Positions 25,355 through 32,956 of a stretch of DNA of 64,000 bases are shown one piece after another. Position 1 is the stretch's first letter. Every line of letters starts with the position of its first letter. The translations under genes were made by a program, and so were the position numbers. Source of the DNA: an uncultured Alphaproteobacteria bacterium (lineage in GTDB: Bacteria > Pseudomonadota > Alphaproteobacteria > Rs-D84); contig CAKQEW010000006.1 of the NCBI GenBank assembly GCA_934230415.1, positions 15,419-79,418 on the forward strand, written 5' to 3'. The notes under the pieces are model-generated. The model did no database searches. It saw only the letters and a program-made list of their open reading frames with translations, and had not been told where the DNA came from.

Positions 25355-25383
25355 ATTATGCGGAATAAAATCCGCATAATTTA
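25353..25383 (+). terminator. Intrinsic terminator
   Basis: An aaattatgcgga / tccgcataattt stem directly follows the amidase stop codon and ends in a T-rich tract. Confidence 0.75.
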
Positions 25384-25386
25384 TTA

Positions 25387-25415
25387 TTGCAATTTGTTTC
25401 TGTGCTGATTATACT
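25387..25415 (+). promoter_or_regulatory. Promoter of the putative ncRNA at 25422
   Basis: TTGCAA (25387-25392) and TATACT (25410-25415) are 17 bases apart; no open frame with a ribosome site follows. Confidence 0.65.
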
Positions 25416-25421
25416 GAACAT

Positions 25422-25661
25422 GAATCCAAAGGGATTTGGGTTCGGGGCCTTCAACAAGCCTGTATATTGGTGATGCGCGCGATGCGTGTGTCAAATCCGC
25501 ACAGTAAAGCGGCGCATTTGCGCCATTTATTGTACGTACCCCACCGTTATGGTCGGGGATCCGCCGGTTATACAACAGGGGCAACCCAAAGACTGGTGGG
25601 GGCATTCCAATATATGATTTGTTGAAATCCCCGACCGCCAAATTTCTGTTGGCGGTTTTTT
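25422..25661 (+). ncRNA. Putative free-standing structured RNA, about 240 bases
   Basis: A promoter, a long fold and an intrinsic terminator lie in order with no plus-strand gene. Bases 25443-25478 pair with 25605-25633: cgggg with ccccg, ucaacaa with uuguuga, uauauugg with ccaauaua, and gaugc with gcauu. This gives a stem of about 35 bases with bulges. Inside are smaller hairpins (ggcgcatttgcgcc; ccccaccgttatggtcgggg). A long hairpin with an internal loop region is the shape of 6S RNA, but the conserved features of 6S, tmRNA, SRP RNA or RNase P RNA were not found. An antisense frame (25384-25782, minus) overlaps it. Confidence 0.5.
25634..25661 (+). terminator. Terminator of the putative ncRNA
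   Basis: The stem accgcca / tggcggt is followed by six Ts. Confidence 0.8.
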
Positions 25662-25703
25662 GCAATTTGTTTTGACATATGTCATGATAGGACAATTTTG
25701 CGC

Positions 25704-25731
25704 TTGCAAGTGTCAAAACAGATGCTATAAA
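25704..25731 (+). promoter_or_regulatory. Promoter of the 25789 autotransporter
   Basis: TTGCAA (25704-25709) and TATAAA (25726-25731) are 16 bases apart; the leader of about 50 bases carries AAAGGAG. Confidence 0.65.
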
Positions 25732-25788
25732 TGAAAGTAACAGGCAGTTAAATGCCATCATTTGGAACAAAGGAGAATCCACACGAAA

Positions 25789-28700
25789 ATGTCTCGTACA
25801 GCAATCAAAGAACTAACCGCGGCATATCGTGCCGTACTGAAACACGCATTTATTGCCATGGTGGGGGCGATGGTTGTTGTCGGTGGCGCATCGGCCGGGG
25901 ATGAAAAGACACAAATCAAAGTTGAATCTGGCGAAACCATGGAATTGGCCGCGGGTCAGGTATATGATGGATATACAACAACCGGCAAAGGTGCGGTTGC
26001 AAGTGTTGATGGAACTTTGACAGTTGGTTCAAATTCAGTTTTTTCAAATAATAAATCCGAATACATTGGCGGTGCAATTGTTAACAGTGGCACATTGAAT
26101 ATTGGCAATAATACGAAATTTATTGGGAATACGGCTATTGCTGAAGATGGCAGTTTATTTGGTGGTGGCGCATTGTTCAGTTTTGGTGGGTTGGTAAACA
26201 TTAATGAAGGTACATTGTTTGAAAATAACCTTTCATATTTGGGTGGTGCAATCGTTAATTATGGTGGAAAATTGACAGCGAATAAAACGATTTTCCGGAA
26301 AAATGTTGCCACGAAACAAGGTGGCGCCATAGATGTAGAAGATGGGAGTATTGAAATCAACAATTCCGTCTTTGTGGAAAACGATGGTGCAAATTCTGGT
26401 GGCGCAATATCTTCGGTATATAACTCGGATGATGGACATATAGACATAAAAGGATCAGAGTTTACAAGCAATAGTGCTGAAGTTGGTGGTGCAATTGGCG
26501 CGTATAAATTCTTGACAGTTTCAAACAGTATGTTCAAAGGGAACTATACAACGGCGAACAGTGATGGTGGTGGTGCAATCGTAATTGGTGGTCATGGCAA
26601 GGTTGATATTGCAGATACAAGCTTTGACGGGAACAAAGCCAGTATTGGTGGTGCTATTGCAACACGACCAAATACCCAAGAAGGCCTGGCGCGTGGTGAT
26701 GAAGCAACCAGCGAACAAAACAAAGACGGTCATTGGTTGACCATTGCAAATGCTGTGTTTAAGAATAATGTTGCCGATGCTGGGGCCGACAATGGTAAAC
26801 TGAACGGGTATAACAGCGGTTCGTTTGGTGATGGTGGTGCGATTTGGACTGGATTTGTTGGTTCAACTGTTGATGGCGTTGTGCATAGCAACTTTATCGC
26901 CAAGACAACTTTTGAGAATAATATTGCAAAAAATAGTGGCGGTGCGATTTATAACGAGGGCATAAATAAGATTACTGATTCTACATTTGTCGGTAATATT
27001 GCCAACAAAGATGGTGGTGCAATATTTAATGCCGTAAATGGGGAATTAACACTTGACGGGAACAATGTATTCATTGGCAATTCTGCAAATGGATTTGGTG
27101 GTGCCGTTGGTTCCAAGGGGCAACTGACTTTAAAGGGGACAACGTTTGCAAACAATACCGCCAGTGTCGGTGGTGCAATGTACAGTGGTTATAATGATTT
27201 CGGTGTCGGTCGCGGCAGTTCCGAAATCTCTGGTGCAACGTTCACTAATAATTCGGCGGAATATGGCGCGGGTGCTGTTGCGAATTATGGCAGCATGAAA
27301 ATTGATATAGACAATACAAAATTTGTTGGAAATAAGGTAACCCATGAAATAGAACAAGACGGTTGGAACAACAGGAACCTGAACAGCAGTGTTGACGGCG
27401 GTGGCGCATTGTTCGTGGGCAGTGCATCAACGACCAGCCTGAATAAAACAGTATTCCAAAATAATTCTTCAACAACGGCGGGTGGGGCGATTGCAACACG
27501 TGCAGATTGGGTAAACAGTGAATTGGGTGCCTTGCAATTTAAAACAAATGCCCCAGAAAATTATGACCCCAGCAAGGATTATTTGGTAAAGAATACCAAG
27601 GCAAAGTTGGATATTAAAAATTCTGTGTTTGAACGGAATACGGCCGGTTTGCAAGGTGGCGCGTTGTTTAATACGTTTATGAATACAACGATTGCTGATT
27701 CAAATTTTGTTGGCAATGTCGCAGGTCAGGGCGGTGCGATTTATAACGCTGGCGCAATTGAATTGTCTGGAAACAATGTATTCACCGGTAATATGGCTGG
27801 TGGCGTCGGAAACGATATTCACAATTTGGGTAAATTGACTGTATCGGACGGCACAACAACAATTGATGGGGGTATCACAGGCGATGGCGCATTGACCATT
27901 GCTGATGGCGCAACATTGAACATTGGCACGGCAACCGTTGCCCAGGATACATTAACGCTGGAAGGGACGGTTGGTTTGACCATTGTAGATGCGAATAACT
28001 ATGGTAAACTGTTGGCGAAAAACTATGATGGTAATGGTACCGTATCGCTGAATGTTGCGACAACCGGGACATATAATATATTCAGTGGTGAAACGAATTA
28101 CAGCACGGTTGACGCGGGTGCAATTTATGATGTAACCGCATTCGCAGATGGCACAATTACCATTGCGACAAAATCTGTGGATAAAATCGTGGCGGATACC
28201 GGTTTGACCGATGTGGCGGCGAATACTGTTGCCGGTTTGGCAAATACCGACAATGCATTAGCAAACATTGCGTCACTGAATGCGCAACAGGCATTGCGTG
28301 ATGGTGATACAGAATATGTTGAACGCGAAACCGCGCGCATGAATCCAATGGATAAACCGGTTGTGCAATCCATGGCACAATCTGTCCAGGGCCAGGTCGC
28401 GACATTGGCGGCGAACCGTATGTCGGGCACGCCGGCAATGGGACGCAATGGTGGCGACATCAATGCTGAATATGGCGTGTGGGCCCAGGGCATGTTTAAC
28501 AAATCAAAATTCAATGGCCAATTTAATGGATACACACGTGGTATCGCGGCGGGGGTTGATGCGCTGGTTGATAATCAGTACACGGTTGGTTTGGGATATG
28601 CGTTTGGTCATTCTGATATTAATGCCGATGATGGCCGCAATACAGAAATTGACAGCAACAGCATATTTGCATATGCCCAGTATAAACCAAGTGATTGGTA

Positions 28701-29238
28701 CATCAATGCGACATTGAATTATACAATGTCAAAATATACCGGTTCACATGACGCGTTTGGTGTTAATCTGAAATCAGATTATGATGTCAATGCATTCGGT
28801 GTCCAGGCGATGACCGGATACGATTTCGCATCTGGTATGACGCCAGAGGTTGGTGTGCGTTACCTGCATGTGTCCCAGGATTCATATGATAATGGGTTGG
28901 CGCATGTTGATGGCGATGACACAGATTTCCTGACCGGTATTGCGGGATTGAATTATCGCTTTGCAATTGAAAACGGTGGTGATATCCACTGGTTCCCAGA
29001 ATTGCGTGCGGCGGCAACATACGATTTTGTATCTGATCGGGCGTTGTCCACGATTACAATGCCTGGTGCGGCGGCGTATGTTGTGGATGGTGACCGGCTG
29101 TCCCGCTTTGGCGGTGAATTCGGTATCGGTCTGACCGCAGAATATACCGGGGTGGAAATCTCGCTGAATTACGATTTGGATTTGCATGAAGATTACACTT
29201 CACAAACCGGAATGTTAAAATTCAGATACGAATTCTGA
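25789..29238 (+). CDS. Autotransporter adhesin with Pmp-like GGAI/FxxN repeats
   Basis: The 1149-residue protein has an extended signal peptide (about 50 residues, hydrophobic AMVVVGGASAG). The passenger (about 60-700) is built from many repeats pairing GGAI/GGAL with F-x-x-N, as in FTSNSAEVGGAI and FENNIAKNSGGAI. This is the pattern of chlamydial polymorphic outer-membrane proteins and predicts a right-handed beta-helix. A linker follows, and residues 880-1149 are an autotransporter beta-barrel starting near AEYGVWAQGMF and ending in Phe (KFRYEF), the outer-membrane targeting signal. An adhesive surface role is inferred from the family. The ATG at 25789 follows AAAGGAG by 13 bases, which is somewhat long. 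Confidence 0.9.
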   Translation: MSRTAIKELTAAYRAVLKHAFIAMVGAMVVVGGASAGDEKTQIKVESGETMELAAGQVYDGYTTTGKGAVASVDGTLTVGSNSVFSNNKSEYIGGAIVNSGTLNIGNNTKFIGNTAIAEDGSLFGGGALFSFGGLVNINEGTLFENNLSYLGGAIVNYGGKLTANKTIFRKNVATKQGGAIDVEDGSIEINNSVFVENDGANSGGAISSVYNSDDGHIDIKGSEFTSNSAEVGGAIGAYKFLTVSNSMFKGNYTTANSDGGGAIVIGGHGKVDIADTSFDGNKASIGGAIATRPNTQEGLARGDEATSEQNKDGHWLTIANAVFKNNVADAGADNGKLNGYNSGSFGDGGAIWTGFVGSTVDGVVHSNFIAKTTFENNIAKNSGGAIYNEGINKITDSTFVGNIANKDGGAIFNAVNGELTLDGNNVFIGNSANGFGGAVGSKGQLTLKGTTFANNTASVGGAMYSGYNDFGVGRGSSEISGATFTNNSAEYGAGAVANYGSMKIDIDNTKFVGNKVTHEIEQDGWNNRNLNSSVDGGGALFVGSASTTSLNKTVFQNNSSTTAGGAIATRADWVNSELGALQFKTNAPENYDPSKDYLVKNTKAKLDIKNSVFERNTAGLQGGALFNTFMNTTIADSNFVGNVAGQGGAIYNAGAIELSGNNVFTGNMAGGVGNDIHNLGKLTVSDGTTTIDGGITGDGALTIADGATLNIGTATVAQDTLTLEGTVGLTIVDANNYGKLLAKNYDGNGTVSLNVATTGTYNIFSGETNYSTVDAGAIYDVTAFADGTITIATKSVDKIVADTGLTDVAANTVAGLANTDNALANIASLNAQQALRDGDTEYVERETARMNPMDKPVVQSMAQSVQGQVATLAANRMSGTPAMGRNGGDINAEYGVWAQGMFNKSKFNGQFNGYTRGIAAGVDALVDNQYTVGLGYAFGHSDINADDGRNTEIDSNSIFAYAQYKPSDWYINATLNYTMSKYTGSHDAFGVNLKSDYDVNAFGVQAMTGYDFASGMTPEVGVRYLHVSQDSYDNGLAHVDGDDTDFLTGIAGLNYRFAIENGGDIHWFPELRAAATYDFVSDRALSTITMPGAAAYVVDGDRLSRFGGEFGIGLTAEYTGVEISLNYDLDLHEDYTSQTGMLKFRYEF

Positions 29239-29268
29239 TAAAAACGGGGCATTGCCCCGTTTTTTTGT
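29238..29268 (+). terminator. Intrinsic terminator of the autotransporter gene
   Basis: An aaaacggggc / gccccgtttt stem and T7 follow the stop codon directly. Confidence 0.85.
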
Positions 29269-29280
29269 GCCACAACACCA

Positions 29281-29314
29281 AATAAAAAACACGCCATTTG
29301 GCGTGCTTTTTATT
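29281..29314 (-). terminator. Intrinsic terminator of the 29310-29999 gene
   Basis: On the minus strand a gcacgcc / ggcgtg stem followed by TTTTTTATT overlaps the stop region. Confidence 0.8.
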
Positions 29315-29999
29315 TAAAATATTTTTTATGCTGTTCCTGGGACCGCTGGTACATTGTGTCAAATATGCGGTCGGCGGCGGCCTGGTCAACCGGGGCGGTG
29401 GATGCGCCATTGGCATCGGCACCGTTCAGTATAATCAGACGCGATGGCGTGATATCCGCCCCACATTCAATAAAATATTTTTCTGTATCAAAATATTTTC
29501 CAAAACAGCGGTTATTAACAACGGCAACATATCCATCGCGTGCCAATGTGTCGCACGTTGGTTGTGTGCCATATGTAATTTCACCATTAGGCAGATTTTC
29601 GTCAACGTGATCCAAAATGCCGTTGCACCATACGTTTACGTATTTACCATTTACCAAAACCATTGTGCCGCCAGATGTTGTTTTGCGCACCCCGAAGCAA
29701 TCGCCGTTCAGCACATTTGGGTCAAAGTCTGATTTGACCATTGTTCCGCCCGATATATCGGCACGACCGACCGGCGTTGGTTCATCACGTGGCGAAATCA
29801 GTGCATCACCGCAAATTAATTTCATACCCCAACATCCACTGGTTGCGTCCCAATATTCGGTATCGTATCCCGCCCCCATTGATGTATAACATTTTGTGGG
29901 ATCCAAACGACATACGGTTGGTTGCAACCACCACTGGGTTGCGGCAAACGCGTCAGTGCATATCGCGGATAAAAACGAAAGTATAAATATCTTTTTCAT
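29310..29999 (-). CDS. Small secreted Cys-containing protein
   Basis: Function unknown. The 229-residue protein has a signal peptide (FILSFLSAIC, cut near AFA-AT). The mature part contains about ten Cys (CRLDPTKCY, SGCWGMKLICG, then NGDCFG, VWCNG, PTCD, RCFG and ECGAD), which could form disulfides in the periplasm or outside. Its C-terminus is helical and Gln/Lys-rich. It does not carry the CMD signature of the larger family. It lies 52 bases downstream of the 801-residue Cys-rich gene on the same strand and may be in its operon. Confidence 0.8.
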   Translation of the reverse strand: MKKIFILSFLSAICTDAFAATQWWLQPTVCRLDPTKCYTSMGAGYDTEYWDATSGCWGMKLICGDALISPRDEPTPVGRADISGGTMVKSDFDPNVLNGDCFGVRKTTSGGTMVLVNGKYVNVWCNGILDHVDENLPNGEITYGTQPTCDTLARDGYVAVVNNRCFGKYFDTEKYFIECGADITPSRLIILNGADANGASTAPVDQAAADRIFDTMYQRSQEQHKKYFK

Positions 30000-30051
30000 G
30001 TTGTTTCCTATGATACCACTTTTTTATGGTTGTCGCAAGTTTGCGGATTTT

Positions 30052-32457
30052 TTACTGGCCACTGGTTGTGGATGCGTCGCGACAATAGCCCCATTTTGTA
30101 TTCGTACCTGTTTCAGAATAGAATTTTTCAAACAGTTTGTGTCCTGTTGTGGTATGGGTTGTTCCGTTTTCTGTTTTCCATTCTGTATCAACCCAGACAC
30201 CGCCCAGGCGTTCGCATTCTGCCGACAGTACAGTGGACATCTGGACGCGCACAGAATCCATAACTGTATTAACGTCCGCCATAATGGTCGTTGGCAATAC
30301 GTATCCCGCAGAATTAGATTCAGATGGACGTACACACGCCTGCAGGGCATAACGTACAACCTTTTGATACAAACTGCCGATATAATCGTCGCCACATGCG
30401 CTGAGGTCTGCAACCACGGACGATCCATCAGCGCCCACAGGGCCGGCAACGCCGCCAGCGCATGTAAAGTTTGTTGGGCATTTTGTACATGCATTACCCG
30501 CCGCAGGTGTTGTATTAAACCGACCGTTCAGGGTCAGGTAATATCCAGCCTTGCACCGATTGTACCGACGTATATCTGGGCAATGATAGTCATCTGTGAC
30601 GTTTTCGTCATCGTCACTGTTGGTTGTATCACCACGGGCCCATAATTCCTGGTTGCATTGATATATGCCGGCATATTGTTCGGCGCCGGGTGCATACACA
30701 CGACATCCATACGGGAATTTATGCAGGCTGTCGTTGCTGGGAACGGCACATGTGTCCTGGACAAATTCTGACAGTGTGGTGGCGCATTCCTTGGCAATTT
30801 TTTGGTCGGTAATGTTGTGCATTGCCTGTAATAATAATTCCAGGCCGTCGCCATTGCTGCTGTACAAATTGCTGCACGCATTCAGTTTTTCTTGGCACAA
30901 TTGTTCGGATAATTCCAGACGCGAACCGATTAACAATTGTTCTTTGATATTGCTAAAGTCTTTTAATGATTTGCTCTGTTCATCATAGCATGCGTTTACC
31001 ACATCCAGGCATTCTGTTTTGACGGTGCGAATTCGTGTCTGTTGGCCCTGGTATATTTCGGCGATTGCCTGGCGCAAGAATTCGTCCCATACGTCATCCG
31101 CCATATCACGGCATGTGTCCAGCCCGCGCGCCGCATATGTGCGCATGCGATTTAGTTCGGCGACAATCATGCGGTTTGTCGGATTGGTCAGCACGTCGCC
31201 AGATAATGAAATCTGGTTTTCCAGTTGGTAAAAATTCGCGCTGTAAATTGGTTCGCCGGTGTCGCGGTTCAGGTACAGTCCTGTTGTATCCAGACAGTGA
31301 ACATAATCGGTTCCACACGCGGTGTCGGCGGTGATGTCACTGCGTACCTGGGCGATACAGTCATTAATGGATGTTGAATTATGCGCATTATAATTATCCA
31401 GGCGGGCGTTATTCATTTCGCGTTCTGTTTCGCGAATTGTCGTGTTTGCCGCCGTTAATTTTTTGTTCAGTGCATTTGTCAGCGTCGCACAATCATTTTC
31501 AATATACATTCCATATGCCGCGACAACCATCTTTAATGTTGCATCAGATGAACAGTTCCCAGAAACCAATTCGGCACACTGGGCATGGACGGCGTTGTAC
31601 AATGATTCCCCCGTCAGGTTTGCAATGTTCGCGCCCGATGTTAAATCGGTCGTCGCCCAGATTGCGTTTATATCACCCGCAATGTCCAATGTCCCCGCGG
31701 TTGACAGTGATTTTGATTTCGTTTTGGTCAACACATCACTGATGCCGGCCAATTTCTGGGCTGATGCCGAATTGTCGTTCGTGGTTGTCGCGGCTGTTTC
31801 GCCACTGGTCGCGTTCAGCATGGCGGAAACCTCTGCTGCGGTCTTGGGAATTACTTCTATGTTCAGGTTTTTGAAATCCTGAATCTGGTCAGATGCATCG
31901 CCCAGTGCACGTTCGCGTGCCTGGATATCCGCCAGTTTTGATGAACACACGCACCGCCGATATGTGTCGTTTTGGTTGGCACAAAATTGATCCATGCATG
32001 TAAAGTATGCGTCACGGCATGCATTGTATCCGGTGCCAAACGTGTTTGTGCCGGCACCGCTGGCCGTTGTTGTGGCGCGCGTCAGGCGCGCCGCGGATGT
32101 GGACGTGGCACTGCGTGCGGTTGTGGCATTGGTCGCGCCACGTGTGGCGGCGGTTGTTGCGGTGCGTGATACGCGCGTCGTGGATGTTGGCGTGGTGCTG
32201 CGTGCGGTCGCGGTTGTGGTTGCGCGTTGTTGTGTTGTGGTGCGTTGGGGCGTTCGTGCCACGCGTGCGGCATTTTGCACAGTGTTTGTGTTGCGGGATG
32301 TGACCTGGGGCGTGGTTGTGCGTGGTGATGTGGTTGTGCGCACCACAGATTGATTTTCAGATGTTGTGCGGGCCGCGCTGGATACGCTGCGCACCGCGGC
32401 ATCGGCGTGACCGATGCCGGCGCATAACGCAACGGCAAAAAGCAAAATCTTTTTCAT
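30052..32457 (-). CDS. Secreted Cys-rich protein with Thr/Arg-rich N-terminal stalk
   Basis: Function unknown. The 801-residue protein has a signal peptide (cut near ADA-AV), then about 115 residues made almost wholly of Thr, Ala, Arg and Ser. The family signature follows near residues 146-172: C-x3-Y-x2-CMDQFC and CVCS. The body has spaced Cys pairs like those of 235-3237. The C-terminal third has a small C-x-x-C growth-factor-like module (RCKAGYYLTLNGRF, then KCPTNFTC). The ATG at 32457 is the first residue of the signal peptide, but the only purine-rich site (AGG) touches it, so initiation may be weak; upstream in-frame starts would bury the signal peptide. Confidence 0.82.
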   Translation of the reverse strand: MKKILLFAVALCAGIGHADAAVRSVSSAARTTSENQSVVRTTTSPRTTTPQVTSRNTNTVQNAARVARTPQRTTTQQRATTTATARSTTPTSTTRVSRTATTAATRGATNATTARSATSTSAARLTRATTTASGAGTNTFGTGYNACRDAYFTCMDQFCANQNDTYRRCVCSSKLADIQARERALGDASDQIQDFKNLNIEVIPKTAAEVSAMLNATSGETAATTTNDNSASAQKLAGISDVLTKTKSKSLSTAGTLDIAGDINAIWATTDLTSGANIANLTGESLYNAVHAQCAELVSGNCSSDATLKMVVAAYGMYIENDCATLTNALNKKLTAANTTIRETEREMNNARLDNYNAHNSTSINDCIAQVRSDITADTACGTDYVHCLDTTGLYLNRDTGEPIYSANFYQLENQISLSGDVLTNPTNRMIVAELNRMRTYAARGLDTCRDMADDVWDEFLRQAIAEIYQGQQTRIRTVKTECLDVVNACYDEQSKSLKDFSNIKEQLLIGSRLELSEQLCQEKLNACSNLYSSNGDGLELLLQAMHNITDQKIAKECATTLSEFVQDTCAVPSNDSLHKFPYGCRVYAPGAEQYAGIYQCNQELWARGDTTNSDDDENVTDDYHCPDIRRYNRCKAGYYLTLNGRFNTTPAAGNACTKCPTNFTCAGGVAGPVGADGSSVVADLSACGDDYIGSLYQKVVRYALQACVRPSESNSAGYVLPTTIMADVNTVMDSVRVQMSTVLSAECERLGGVWVDTEWKTENGTTHTTTGHKLFEKFYSETGTNTKWGYCRDASTTSGQ

Positions 32458-32538
32458 CCTATAATCTGGTAATAATAATATCAAAAATGCCCATTTCTGG
32501 GCAAGGGGTATTTCAATAAAAACGATATTTTTTTGCAA

Positions 32539-32570
32539 ATAAAAAATCCCGCATTAACGGGATATTTTTA
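32539..32570 (-). terminator. Intrinsic terminator of infA
   Basis: On the minus strand atcccgttaatgcgggat forms a stem followed by T6, just after the infA stop. Confidence 0.85.
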
Positions 32571-32816
32571 TTGGTTCGCTGCGTCAGTGGTTGGACGGTT
32601 GCGTTCAACAAATGTGATGCGTCCCTTGTCTAAATCATACGGTGTCATTTCAACGCGGACGCGTTCACCGATGTTGACCCAGATGCGCGCCTTGCGCATT
32701 TTGCCACACACGGTTGCCAAAATTTCATGACCGTTTTCCAATTTTACACGAAACATGGTGTTCGGTAATTTGTCTTCTACGGTGCCACTGAATACGATTA
32801 CATCATCTTTTGCCAT
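32568..32816 (-). CDS. infA: Translation initiation factor IF-1
   Basis: IF-1 binds the ribosomal A site on the 30S subunit during initiation. The 82-residue protein is a single OB-fold: VIVFSGTVEDKLPNTMFRVKL, then HEILATVCGKMRKARIWVNIGERVRVEMTPYDLDKGRI, all close to consensus. A ten-residue polar tail extends beyond the usual 72. AAGGA precedes the ATG. It stands alone among Cys-rich genes, with its own promoter and terminator. Confidence 0.97.
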   Translation of the reverse strand: MAKDDVIVFSGTVEDKLPNTMFRVKLENGHEILATVCGKMRKARIWVNIGERVRVEMTPYDLDKGRITFVERNRPTTDAANQ

Positions 32817-32855
32817 ATATTATTCCTTGGATTTTTCTGCAATTTTCTGATGGGT

Positions 32856-32884
32856 ATGATATAATTTTGTGTAAAAAATTGCAA
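32856..32884 (-). promoter_or_regulatory. Promoter of infA
   Basis: On the minus strand TTGCAA (32884-32879) and TATCAT (32861-32856) are 17 bases apart, about 33 bases before the infA start. Confidence 0.7.
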
Positions 32885-32899
32885 GATGTTTTTATCTGC

Positions 32900-32928
32900 T
32901 TGCACGGCAGGGGATGATTTGATAAAAT
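32900..32928 (+). promoter_or_regulatory. Promoter of the 32957-37702 operon
   Basis: TTGCAC (32900-32905) and TAAAAT (32923-32928) are 17 bases apart, about 29 bases before the ATG. It is back-to-back with the infA promoter. Confidence 0.6.
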
Positions 32929-32956
32929 TAGACATAATAATGTAGGGTGGAATCAT

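Noticed and set aside
25384..25782. 132-codon minus-strand frame with a signal-like hydrophobic stretch
   Set aside because: No ribosome site is seen, and it lies antisense to a promoter, long hairpin and terminator. I kept the ncRNA reading but cannot exclude coding.
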